Shown in pieces: positions 24,890-32,236 of a stretch of 35,958 nucleotides of DNA. The position numbers were made by a program, and so were the translations under genes. Below the pieces are notes generated by a model that was given only the letters and a program-made list of their open reading frames with translations, was not told where the DNA came from and did no database searches. Source of the stretch: CAZAIO01 sp964485235 (GTDB lineage Bacteria; Chloroflexota; Dehalococcoidia; GIF9; UBA5629); the NCBI GenBank assembly GCA_964485235.1, contig CAZAIO010000011.1, positions 1 through 35,958 on the forward strand, given 5' to 3'. The number at the start of each line of letters is the position of its first letter. Position 1 is the first letter of the stretch.

Positions 24890-26401
24890 TCAACCGGACC
24901 TTTGTTTGTGCCGGACTGTAATACGCCTCTGAGAGCCTTTGCCATAGCTCTGCGAGTTCAGATCACGTCCTTGTATTAACATATGCTGTAAACGCCGTAT
25001 ATAGGCATTCTGAGGACTCAGCTCAATGGAATCGGTTCCTTTGTTTACCTGGTCGATCGCATATTCCGCCTCCTCCATTGCACCGTCTAATGCAAAGTCC
25101 TTTTGCGGCATATAGATCGTTTCGATGCAGTGTCTCAATTGCGCGACGTTATTGCTCTTCAGTGCATAGATGGGAATATGGGCTGCTTCGGCATCCCTTA
25201 TCTTTTGCGGCTTTCTGCGATAATAGTTTTTCGTAGTGAGAAAGAGATTTGCGTCCTTCAAATTACCGGTAAATGACAGGTGTACATTCTTTTCCCGCGC
25301 TATCTCTTCAAGCTTGTGGCTGTTTATACCGAAAAGGTAAATGACAGGCTTGTCCGGTTGTTTTTCGATATCACTATGTTCCCGTACATCCGATGCCAGT
25401 ACCGTTTCGCCCTTGATCACGGTCCCATCCTTGTCCAGCCAGCGAGTTTCCATTTTTTGGGTCCCCGCCTGAAGAAGTACATCGACTGCTTCCGCCACAT
25501 CAGGGTGGACTATTACCTTATCCCTATCCTGCATTTCAACTACTATATCGAAGGTCGGAGGTGCTTTCCGTTCCAGTATCGACTTCTGAGTGTGTCGCCG
25601 CCTTGCCTCATCGTCTCCCAGCGTTACAGTTTGAATACCTCCGATAAGATCAGAAAGTATCGGATTCATCATGAGGTTCTTAAGGCTGTTCCCGTGTGCA
25701 GTGCCTATCAATTGCACTCCGCGCTCAGCGATTGTCCTCGCTGCATCAGCTTCGAGGCTGGTCCCTATTTCATCGATAATGATCACTTCCGGCATATGGT
25801 TCTCTACCGCTTCGATCATCACAGCATGCTGCATATTCGGTGAAGGGACCTGCATGCGCCGGGCATGTCCTATAGCAGGATGCGGGATATCACCGTCTCC
25901 CGCAATCTCATTCGATGTGTCAACCACGATAACCCTTTTTTTGAAATCATCGGCTATAACACGGGCTACCTCACGCAACATAGTGGTTTTTCCAACGCCG
26001 GGCCTTCCTAGAAGCAATACGCTTTTTCCGCTTTCAACCAGATCCCTGATAATACTCACCGTCCCGAATACGGCACGCCCGACCCTGCAGGTTAACCCGA
26101 CTATTTTCCCTTCACGGTTACGTATAGCCGATATACGATGAAGCGTTCTTTCTATGCCCGCCCTGTTATCTCCGCTGAAAACCCCTATCCTGCTGACCAT
26201 AAACTCTATATCGGAAATGGTCACCTCTTCCAGACCAAGCACAACTTCGTTGTGTGTATAGCGGGCTTCAGGATGACGACCCAGGTCCAATACAATCTCA
26301 AGAAGGGCGTCTCTATCGGGTAACCGGAGAATAGCCTGGCGTATATGGGCAGGAAGGACATCGAGCAACGCATCAAGATCGTCAGTAACTACTTTTTGCA
26401 A
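24890..26401 (-). CDS. R3H-domain AAA ATPase (Ycf45 / SpoIIIAA-like)
   Basis: A 503-aa P-loop ATPase with Walker A LGRPGVGKTT (131-140) and Walker B VIIIDEIG (D210-E211), similar to Ycf45 of plastids and SpoIIIAA-type ATPases. The C-terminus has an R3H domain, with R469-xxx-H473 (RRLQH) followed by a basic SYGKGSQRRITV tail, so it probably binds single-stranded nucleic acid. The function is unknown. The TTG start at 26401 is supported by AGGAG placed 6 nt upstream, inside the end of pdxT; the genes overlap by 20 nt. It sits between the PLP synthase genes and tmk. A Glu at 211 and an intact P-loop suggest active ATP hydrolysis. Confidence 0.9.
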   Translation of the reverse strand: MQKVVTDDLDALLDVLPAHIRQAILRLPDRDALLEIVLDLGRHPEARYTHNEVVLGLEEVTISDIEFMVSRIGVFSGDNRAGIERTLHRISAIRNREGKIVGLTCRVGRAVFGTVSIIRDLVESGKSVLLLGRPGVGKTTMLREVARVIADDFKKRVIVVDTSNEIAGDGDIPHPAIGHARRMQVPSPNMQHAVMIEAVENHMPEVIIIDEIGTSLEADAARTIAERGVQLIGTAHGNSLKNLMMNPILSDLIGGIQTVTLGDDEARRRHTQKSILERKAPPTFDIVVEMQDRDKVIVHPDVAEAVDVLLQAGTQKMETRWLDKDGTVIKGETVLASDVREHSDIEKQPDKPVIYLFGINSHKLEEIAREKNVHLSFTGNLKDANLFLTTKNYYRRKPQKIRDAEAAHIPIYALKSNNVAQLRHCIETIYMPQKDFALDGAMEEAEYAIDQVNKGTDSIELSPQNAYIRRLQHMLIQGRDLNSQSYGKGSQRRITVRHKQRSG

Positions 26402-26975
26402 GTGCCTCTCCTGTTATTATATCGATAAAATACTGGTGAAACCGCAGGTCGTCGGTCAATTCCGGATGAAATGAACAGGCGATATTTTTCCCTTGCTGCA
26501 CTGCCACCGCATTGCCGTTTAAACTGCTCAGCACTTCAACCCCCTGTTCTACTCGGGTTATCACGGGCGCGCGGATAAAAATACCGTGAAAGCTTCCGTT
26601 TTTAAAACGCGGAATGGAAAGTTCTGTCTCGAAACTATCTACCTGTCGTCCAAATGCATTCCGCTCGACTTCAATATCCATTACGCCGAGAGCACCCACG
26701 CTGTGATTGGTGACCTTTTTTGCCAGAAGAATAAGTCCGGAACATGTCCCGAATAAAGGAAATCCTTCTGCGGCACGCTGTTGAATGATCTCGGTAAGAT
26801 GATATTCTGCAAGCAGTTTGCTTATAGTGGTGCTTTCCCCGCCCGGTAGTATCATTCCGTCCAGTCCATCCACATCTGCGGGCAAACGAACAGGAACAGC
26901 TTCTACACCCAATCTGGACATCGCATAAACATGCTCGGCAACTGCACCCTGAATTGCCAGAACACCTATTTTCAT
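26382..26975 (-). CDS. pdxT: Pyridoxal 5'-phosphate synthase glutaminase subunit PdxT
   Basis: PdxT releases ammonia from glutamine and channels it to PdxS. It is a class I glutamine amidotransferase of 197 aa with the complete triad: C78 in LFGTCSGLILL, H170 and E172 in SFHPE. The LPGGESTT oxyanion-region motif is at residues 43-50. The ATG follows the pdxS stop by 1 nt, and the C-terminus overlaps the R3H ATPase gene by 20 nt. Expression is from the pdxS promoter. Confidence 0.97.
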   Translation of the reverse strand: MKIGVLAIQGAVAEHVYAMSRLGVEAVPVRLPADVDGLDGMILPGGESTTISKLLAEYHLTEIIQQRAAEGFPLFGTCSGLILLAKKVTNHSVGALGVMDIEVERNAFGRQVDSFETELSIPRFKNGSFHGIFIRAPVITRVEQGVEVLSSLNGNAVAVQQGKNIACSFHPELTDDLRFHQYFIDIITGEALAKSSY

Positions 26976-26976
26976 A

Positions 26977-27864
26977 TTACCAGCCTCGTGTCGCCAGCAA
27001 CTCCTGGGGCGGTATATCCTTTATTTCCAGCCCGTGCATCGCTTCACCGAGAGCTTTGGAGACTTCGGCAATGATGTGTGGATCCTGATAATGAGTCGTG
27101 GCCTTTACAATGGCCTTTGCCATTTTTTCCGGTTCGCTCGATTTGAATATACCTGAACCGACAAACACGCCGTCCGCACCGAGCTGCATCATAAGAGCGG
27201 CATCGGCAGGAGTGGCAACGCCCCCGGCGGCAAAATTAACAACGGGTAATTTCCCGTTTTTATGCACATCTAATACCAGTTCCAGAGATGCTCCCATCTT
27301 TTTCGCTTCCGATGTGAGCTCATCCTCAGACATTCCCTGTAACATATGGATCGCCTGCATAACCGCACGCATGTGCCTTACAGCTTCGACTATATTGCCA
27401 GTACCCGCTTCACCTTTGGTACGTATCATCGCCGCCCCTTCACCCAATCGACGCAACGCTTCACCGAGGTCACGACAGCCGCATACGAACGGTACTTTGA
27501 AATTATGCTTCCATACGTGATGGTTTTCGTCTGCAGGAGTGAGCACTTCGGATTCATCGATGTAGTCCACGCCGAGCGCTTCAAGCACCTGGGCCTCTAC
27601 AAAATGTCCTATCCGGCATTTCGCCATCACCGGAACGGACACAGCTTTCATTATCGCTGTTATCACGGTCGGGTCCGCCATTCTCGCAACACCGCCGGCA
27701 GCCCTTATATCCGCAGGGACCCGCTCAAGCGCCATGACCGCACATGCTCCGGCATCCTCTGCTATCTTTGCCTGCTCCGGAGTAACTACATCCATGATCA
27801 CTCCACCTTTGAGCATCTGTGCCAGTCCAGTTTTTACCTTCCAAGTACCGGTATCCATATCCAT
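26977..27864 (-). CDS. pdxS: Pyridoxal 5'-phosphate synthase subunit PdxS
   Basis: PdxS builds PLP directly from ribose 5-phosphate, glyceraldehyde 3-phosphate and PdxT-derived ammonia. The 295-aa (beta/alpha)8 barrel is highly conserved. GGVIMDVVTPEQAKIAEDAG contains D25, VMAKCRIGHFVEAQ contains the Schiff-base K82, and the phosphate-binding GGVATPADAALMMQLGADG block is intact. AAAGGAT is placed 6 nt before the ATG. It is the first gene of the long minus-strand tandem and has a clear promoter at 27917-27945. The DXP-dependent pathway is therefore not needed for PLP here. Confidence 0.98.
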   Translation of the reverse strand: MDMDTGTWKVKTGLAQMLKGGVIMDVVTPEQAKIAEDAGACAVMALERVPADIRAAGGVARMADPTVITAIMKAVSVPVMAKCRIGHFVEAQVLEALGVDYIDESEVLTPADENHHVWKHNFKVPFVCGCRDLGEALRRLGEGAAMIRTKGEAGTGNIVEAVRHMRAVMQAIHMLQGMSEDELTSEAKKMGASLELVLDVHKNGKLPVVNFAAGGVATPADAALMMQLGADGVFVGSGIFKSSEPEKMAKAIVKATTHYQDPHIIAEVSKALGEAMHGLEIKDIPPQELLATRGW

Positions 27865-27916
27865 TGCTATCCTTTAGTTTTGTTATTCGGAATTCGTATC
27901 ATTAATTCTACAATGG

Positions 27917-27945
27917 ATTATAGTACGTAGCAACTTTGCTGACAA
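27917..27945 (-). promoter_or_regulatory. Promoter of the pdxST operon
   Basis: On the minus strand, TTGTCA (27940-27945, 5 of 6), a 17-nt spacer and a perfect TATAAT (27917-27922) give a strong promoter. The transcript would start near 27910, about 46 nt before the pdxS ATG. No MocR/PdxR-type repeat was noticed near it. Confidence 0.75.
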
Positions 27946-28077
27946 GCGCCGTTTATTTGCAAGAAATTGCATCCTCCTCCTTACACCTACTATTCTCAGT
28001 CACCTTGTCGCCTTTTATTGAATCTATACGTAAGCACTCATGTAACTATAACTACCCGCAGTCCATACTCCTATATG

Positions 28078-28086
28078 TGTTATAAT
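28078..28086 (+). promoter_or_regulatory. Extended -10 promoter of tsaD, leaderless transcript predicted
   Basis: TGTTATAAT (28078-28086) is a perfect extended -10 element, and no clear -35 is present. The GTG start codon of tsaD begins at 28093, 6 nt after the -10 box, so the predicted transcription start coincides with the start codon. Confidence 0.65.
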
Positions 28087-28092
28087 TTTCGG

Positions 28093-29079
28093 GTGAAAAT
28101 ACTGGGCATCGAAACATCATGCGACGAGTCTGCAGCTTCCGTAGTAGAAGACGGCACCCTTATTATTTCCAACGTCATCGCATCTCAGGCGGACATTCAC
28201 GCCCGCTACGGTGGCGTGGTCCCTGAAGTCGCCTCCCGTCAGCATCTGGTCACGATACTCCCGGTCATTGAGACTGCATTACTACGGGCACATCTGTCGT
28301 GGAAGGACATCGATGCCATCGCCGTGACTCATGGTCCCGGCCTCGCCGGGTCATTGCTCGTCGGCGTCAATGTCGCGAAAGCTATCGCCTTTGCCCACCG
28401 TATTCCGCTCATCGGCATCAATCACCTCGAAGGTCACATCTACGCTAACTGGGTGAGCGGCCATCAACCTTCTTTCCCCTGTCTGTGTCTTATCGTGTCA
28501 GGAGGTCACAGCGATCTTATTCTCATGACAGGACATGGTCGGTTCAAGAAAATAGGGCAAACACGCGATGATGCCGCGGGAGAGGCTTTCGATAAGGGCG
28601 CCAGAATTATGGGACTCGGTTATCCCGGAGGTCCGGCTATCGAATCCGCAGCAAAAAAGGGCTCCGATTCCATCCAGATGCCGAGGGCCTGGCTCAAAGG
28701 CAGCGATGATTTCAGCTTCAGCGGTATCAAGACCGCGCTCCTTCATAAAGTACAGGCATATATGTCCCTCGATGATAGCATTGTCGCCGACCTGGCTGCC
28801 AGCTTTCAACAGGCAATTATCGAAGTACTGTCCGTAAAGACAATCAATGCCGCAGAGCGGCTACAGGTCGGCCAGATAGTGCTCGCCGGCGGCGTGGCGG
28901 CAAACAGGACACTATGCGATTACCTGGTACAGCACTCTCCCATTCCTGTGCTTATACCGCCCCCGGTTCTATGCACCGATAACGCTGCAATGATCGCTTC
29001 CTGCGGGTTCTATCATATACAGGACCATTCACCTGACGGGATGGATCTCGACATCATTCCCGGACTCAGGATCGACTAG
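28093..29079 (+). CDS. tsaD: tRNA threonylcarbamoyladenosine transferase TsaD
   Basis: TsaD transfers the threonylcarbamoyl group onto A37 of ANN-decoding tRNAs. From the GTG at 28093 the product is 328 aa and begins KILGIETSCDES, the canonical TsaD N-terminus. The metal ligands fall at H111 and H115 (INHLEGH), the same numbers as in E. coli, which supports this start over a longer frame beginning near 27967. The motifs SGGHSDL, GEAFDKGARIMGLGYPGGP and GGVAANRTL are intact. It is divergent from pdxS and preceded by an extended -10 promoter. tsaB, tsaC and tsaE are not in the window. It converges on the DUF2851 gene, with no clear terminator in the 59-bp gap. Confidence 0.97.
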   Translation: MKILGIETSCDESAASVVEDGTLIISNVIASQADIHARYGGVVPEVASRQHLVTILPVIETALLRAHLSWKDIDAIAVTHGPGLAGSLLVGVNVAKAIAFAHRIPLIGINHLEGHIYANWVSGHQPSFPCLCLIVSGGHSDLILMTGHGRFKKIGQTRDDAAGEAFDKGARIMGLGYPGGPAIESAAKKGSDSIQMPRAWLKGSDDFSFSGIKTALLHKVQAYMSLDDSIVADLAASFQQAIIEVLSVKTINAAERLQVGQIVLAGGVAANRTLCDYLVQHSPIPVLIPPPVLCTDNAAMIASCGFYHIQDHSPDGMDLDIIPGLRID

Positions 29080-29138
29080 TACTAAATAGTAAAAGCCTAT
29101 CTTTTCTATCCGCGTCTTACTATAAACCTTCGTCCATA

Positions 29139-30473
29139 CTACATCTCATAGACCATACAATTCATGCAATCTCTATACCGGCAATGTGTCCGATAAATAT
29201 GAATAAGACCCTGCTGTTGAGCGGCATTTAAAATAACATGATTTCCGTGGAGCAGTTGCTCTTTCATATGCCGCGTTATATGATTTTCCTCCATGTGCGG
29301 GAATTGTCTGTACAGGGTGACTGCACTTTCCTGCAACTGTCTATTATGATACATTCCTGCCCATGCGAATATGAATGGCAGTACAACGTTCACAGCTATT
29401 TCCCCGGCACGTTCCGCACCTATAAGCGCGGCATGGTGCTTGAAGGTGATACCGAAATCTATATGGTCATTCCAGTACCCTGTACTTGCAACCTGTAACG
29501 CCTTCCGCAGCCCTGTCCATGGCCGTTCGCCGGTAGCCCCGGTGATTATCCGGGCGAGGCTGTCGACGATACCTCCGTCCCTGTACCGGTCAAGCAGATA
29601 AGCAAGGGCAACCTGACGCCGTACGGGATGGTTCTGCGGCCTCTGGCTGCGGAGCTGCCATTCCCAATCGCTCATTGTATTCCTGAATCCGAACGACTTC
29701 CATATTGCCTCCAGCTCATTTATGTAAAGTGTTCCGTCATTGCAGGAGCATCCGGACATCGCAGTACGCTGTGACGGTAAAAGCCCGGCAGTGCCGACGA
29801 TGGCTGATTGCATCGATAAAACATCCGCGCACGAATGCTTTTTAAACATTTCATACAATGTAACACGGCAAAGCTTTTCAAACGGCTCTACATTATTCAT
29901 ATATCCCAGTGCCATTGCGATATATTTCAACAGTACGTTTTCCGCTTTTTGTCCTTCATCCAACTCTCCGGAGAATATAGCCGATTTCAGCATAAAGCGC
30001 TTTTCCCCTGCTCTGTCGAGTATTCCGATAATGCGGTCACTATCCGAAAAACGATTTACCGGTTCGCATAAAAAACCAACCGACTCTTTACTCTGGACAG
30101 AATGTATCGCTTTTTCTTCCAACGGCACTTTAAGAAATGAGGCAAGCTCAATCGTCGGGACCCGGTTTCCGTTTTGAAGTATTGTAGGACCGGAGCAATC
30201 ATGCCACATGACCACGTGGAGCGATACACGGTTATAGTTCGGGTCTTTATGATGATTATGGCAATACCAGTGGCTTGATTTCACATGTACTTCAACATTC
30301 CCCCATACCTGTTTATTATCGAAATAAAATACCGCATCGCAAAAATCGCATCCCCCTTTACCGGAAGGCCTTCCCGGATAGCACACTTCGACCGGCTGAC
30401 CGTCGACTGTTTTTAGACCGTCAACAAGCTGGCGCTCCCATATGTAACTGACTGTTTTTTCAGATATCTTCAT
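29139..30473 (-). CDS. DUF2851-family protein, possible PD-(D/E)XK-like nuclease
   Basis: A 444-aa protein recognised as DUF2851 from the block GNVEVHVKSSHWYCHNHHKD (residues 58-77), followed by PNYNRVSLHVV. A C-terminal Cys cluster is at C431, C436 and C439. The function is not known. D43 (GGCDFCDAVF) followed by E61-x-H63-x-K65 is reminiscent of a PD-(D/E)XK nuclease core, but this is inference and not a computed match. The middle is helical and rich in Arg and Leu. The ATG at 30473 lies just 8 nt from a 16-bp palindrome identical to one in the promoter of the neighbouring XRE gene, so repression by that XRE protein is likely. The candidate promoter leaves almost no leader. No signal peptide or membrane segment is seen. 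Confidence 0.75.
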   Translation of the reverse strand: MKISEKTVSYIWERQLVDGLKTVDGQPVEVCYPGRPSGKGGCDFCDAVFYFDNKQVWGNVEVHVKSSHWYCHNHHKDPNYNRVSLHVVMWHDCSGPTILQNGNRVPTIELASFLKVPLEEKAIHSVQSKESVGFLCEPVNRFSDSDRIIGILDRAGEKRFMLKSAIFSGELDEGQKAENVLLKYIAMALGYMNNVEPFEKLCRVTLYEMFKKHSCADVLSMQSAIVGTAGLLPSQRTAMSGCSCNDGTLYINELEAIWKSFGFRNTMSDWEWQLRSQRPQNHPVRRQVALAYLLDRYRDGGIVDSLARIITGATGERPWTGLRKALQVASTGYWNDHIDFGITFKHHAALIGAERAGEIAVNVVLPFIFAWAGMYHNRQLQESAVTLYRQFPHMEENHITRHMKEQLLHGNHVILNAAQQQGLIHIYRTHCRYRDCMNCMVYEM

Positions 30474-30478
30474 TAATG

Positions 30479-30507
30479 CTTACACGTTACCGTGTATTCT
30501 ATGTAAA
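30479..30507 (-). promoter_or_regulatory. Candidate promoter of the DUF2851 gene
   Basis: On the minus strand TTTACA (30502-30507, 5 of 6), a 17-nt spacer and TGTAAG (30479-30484, 4 of 6) precede the ATG by 5 nt. The transcript would therefore be leaderless. The operator palindrome spans the spacer and part of the -10 box. The weaker boxes make this less certain than the XRE promoter. Confidence 0.4.
30481..30496. promoter_or_regulatory. Operator copy 1, upstream of the DUF2851 gene
   Basis: TACACGTTACCGTGTA has perfect 6-bp arms (TACACG/CGTGTA) around a 4-bp centre. It is identical over all 16 bp to the copy at 30789-30804. It sits 8 nt before the DUF2851 start codon. The likely binder is the XRE protein encoded between the two copies. 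Confidence 0.75.
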
Positions 30508-30526
30508 AATTTTTTCCGCTTTATTC

Positions 30527-30769
30527 TCATTTATCATCATTTTTCCCGGTCGTGTCTTCCTCGATACCGTACCGGAATCCCGATCTTTCAGCTATCATTG
30601 TAAGCAGCTTTGCAGAAGCGCCGCGAGGCTCGTACATACCTGTTTCCCACTCGCTTATCGTCTGCTGCCGGGTGCCTATTTCGTCTGCCATCCCCGCTTG
30701 CGTCAGATCAAGATGATAGCGCAAGGCTTTTATCCTGGCTTTGTTCCAATTGTTCTTTTTCTTTTCCAT
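30527..30769 (-). CDS. Small XRE-family helix-turn-helix repressor
   Basis: An 80-aa DNA-binding protein with a single XRE (Cro/C1) helix-turn-helix. The recognition region is LTQAGMADEIGTRQQTISEWE (about residues 22-42), followed by GMYEPRGASAKLLTMIAERSG, the layout seen in HigA-like antitoxins and control proteins. The N-terminus is basic (MEKKKNNWNKAR) and the tail is acidic and polar. No effector domain is present. The ATG at 30769 is used. Its promoter has a perfect -35 and carries the 16-bp palindrome in the spacer, so autorepression is expected. The same palindrome precedes DUF2851 downstream, 53 nt after this gene. Toxin-antitoxin or restriction-control style regulation is possible, but nothing identifies a toxin. 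Confidence 0.88.
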   Translation of the reverse strand: MEKKKNNWNKARIKALRYHLDLTQAGMADEIGTRQQTISEWETGMYEPRGASAKLLTMIAERSGFRYGIEEDTTGKNDDK

Positions 30770-30784
30770 AGTCTCTAATCATCC

Positions 30785-30813
30785 AGTCTACACGTTACCG
30801 TGTAAGCTGTCAA
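30785..30813 (-). promoter_or_regulatory. Promoter of the XRE repressor gene
   Basis: On the minus strand TTGACA (30808-30813), a 17-nt spacer and TAGACT (30785-30790) form the promoter. The 16-bp palindrome fills the spacer and enters the -10 box, a classic position for steric repression. The start near 30778 leaves a leader of about 9 nt and no Shine-Dalgarno site. Confidence 0.65.
30789..30804. promoter_or_regulatory. Operator copy 2, within the XRE gene promoter
   Basis: The second copy of TACACGTTACCGTGTA, identical in all 16 bp to the copy at 30481-30496. It lies between the -35 and -10 boxes of the XRE promoter. No third copy was noticed in the window. Confidence 0.8.
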
Positions 30814-30864
30814 TAATTGGCTTCAGGGATAAATAGAATCAGAATAACAGAGCGAGAATACAGG

Positions 30865-32127
30865 TCATGCCAGTAAATGATCGAGTGAAATATCCTTCCC
30901 CACAGGTCCGACGAGCGCCAGATTGATCTTCCCGTTCACGAACAGCGAATTGGCTATACGCTGCAGATCGCCGGGAGTTATTTCTTCAACACGGCTTACT
31001 ATTTCTTCTAGCGTGTAAATATGCCCGGTGAGAACTTCCTGTGCGCCCAGCCAGTTGGCGACATTTCTGCTGTCCTCAAAAGCGAGCATCAATCTGCCTT
31101 TTACTTTTTCCTTCGCGCGTGTGACTTCATCTTCTCTAATGCTCACATTTTTCAACAGGTCGAGCTGCTCCGCAATTGCTTTCAGTGTATCATCCAGCCG
31201 TTGAGGGTTCACTCCGGCATAAATTAAAAAAGAACCCGTATCTAAGAAATGATCGGCACAGCTGTTCACGTCGTATGCCAGTCCCCTGCGCTCCCGGATC
31301 TCGCTGAAAAGCCTGCTGCTCATACCGCCGCCGAGAATGATATTGAGCAGGTCTACCGCAAAACGGTCAGGGTGTTCCAGCGAAAGTCCGGGGAAACCCA
31401 TATTAATATGTACCTGCTCTATGTCTCTTTGCTCTACACATAGTCGCGGAGTGAACTGTTCGTTCCGGAAAGGGATACGCACAGCTTCCGTTGTCCGTGG
31501 TCCTGTACCCATAAGGTGAAACAGGGTGTCCTGCAGCATTGCATGTTCCACATCTCCGGCGACACTAATCACGATATTGTCCGGTGTATAGTGAGAGAAG
31601 AAAAAATCCCTGATCTGCGGCCGTTGCAGAGCTCCTACGGTCTCTTCGGTGCCGGCAATATCACGTCCCAGCGGATGTTCCGGCCACAAAAGTTCGTCAA
31701 TAAGCATATCCACCCTCTGCCTGGGCGAATCGATGCTCATTCTTATTTCCTCGATTATCACCCCGCGCTCATTATCGATATCTTCCTGGTCGAAACGGGG
31801 ATTGCAGACCAGATCGACAAGTACATCGAGAGCAAGCGATAAATGGTTGCTGGCAACCTTGCACCAGTATGTGGTTATCTCTTTGTCCGTACCGCCATTT
31901 ATGATGCCGCCGGTGCCCTCGATAGCCTCGCTGATCTCCTGGGCGCTCCTTCGTTTTTCAGTTCCTTTAAAACAGAGGTGTTCAATGAAATGCGATATCC
32001 CGGACTGTGCCTCATTCTCGTAGCAGGAGCCCACCTTTAAAAAGAAAACGAGCGATACAGACCTGCTATGAGGCATAGCATCGCTGATAATGCGGAGACC
32101 GTTTTGAAAAGTTGTTTTCTGATGCAA
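30865..32127 (-). CDS. M16-family zinc peptidase (processing-peptidase-like)
   Basis: A 420-aa M16 metalloprotease with the inverted zinc motif H46-F-I-E49-H50 and the downstream Glu-rich ERGVIIEEIRM helix that supplies the third ligand. The N-terminal HQKTTFQNGLRIISDAMPHS block and the GGGMSSRLFSEIRERRGLAY motif in the C-terminal half match mitochondrial-processing-peptidase-like bacterial proteins. The TTG at 32127 is chosen over an ATG at 32193. The first 22 codons of the longer frame coincide with a good promoter (32143-32171), and family members begin right at this point. No signal peptide is seen, so it is cytoplasmic. In many bacteria this peptidase sits near dapA, dapB or pnp genes; here lysA is divergent from it. 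Confidence 0.9.
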   Translation of the reverse strand: MHQKTTFQNGLRIISDAMPHSRSVSLVFFLKVGSCYENEAQSGISHFIEHLCFKGTEKRRSAQEISEAIEGTGGIINGGTDKEITTYWCKVASNHLSLALDVLVDLVCNPRFDQEDIDNERGVIIEEIRMSIDSPRQRVDMLIDELLWPEHPLGRDIAGTEETVGALQRPQIRDFFFSHYTPDNIVISVAGDVEHAMLQDTLFHLMGTGPRTTEAVRIPFRNEQFTPRLCVEQRDIEQVHINMGFPGLSLEHPDRFAVDLLNIILGGGMSSRLFSEIRERRGLAYDVNSCADHFLDTGSFLIYAGVNPQRLDDTLKAIAEQLDLLKNVSIREDEVTRAKEKVKGRLMLAFEDSRNVANWLGAQEVLTGHIYTLEEIVSRVEEITPGDLQRIANSLFVNGKINLALVGPVGKDISLDHLLA

Positions 32128-32142
32128 TCTACTATCATGCCA

Positions 32143-32171
32143 ATTGTACTTTTTACGATAGACATCGTCAA
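32143..32171 (-). promoter_or_regulatory. Promoter of the M16 peptidase gene
   Basis: On the minus strand TTGACG (32166-32171), a 17-nt spacer and TACAAT (32143-32148) each match 5 of 6. Transcription would start near 32136, leaving a leader of about 9 nt before the TTG at 32127. Its -35 is only 7 nt from the -35 of the divergent lysA promoter. Confidence 0.65.
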
Positions 32172-32178
32172 CTTCGGG

Positions 32179-32207
32179 ATGACAGCTTCGCATTCAGAGA
32201 GTATAAT
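32179..32207 (+). promoter_or_regulatory. Promoter of the lysA-holB-ricT unit
   Basis: ATGACA (32179-32184, 5 of 6), a 17-nt spacer and a perfect TATAAT (32202-32207) form a strong promoter. A 10-bp palindrome AAGAATTCTT (32211-32220) covers the expected start site and might be an operator, though it is short and AT-rich. Confidence 0.7.
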
Positions 32208-32236
32208 TAAAAGAATTCTTAAAACTTCAATTTTCA

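Noticed and set aside
26416..26421. TATAAT on the minus strand 14 nt before the R3H ATPase start
   Set aside because: It codes for Asp-Ile-Ile in pdxT, has no extended -10 and no -35 at 17 nt, and the ATPase has a strong ribosome binding site for coupled translation.
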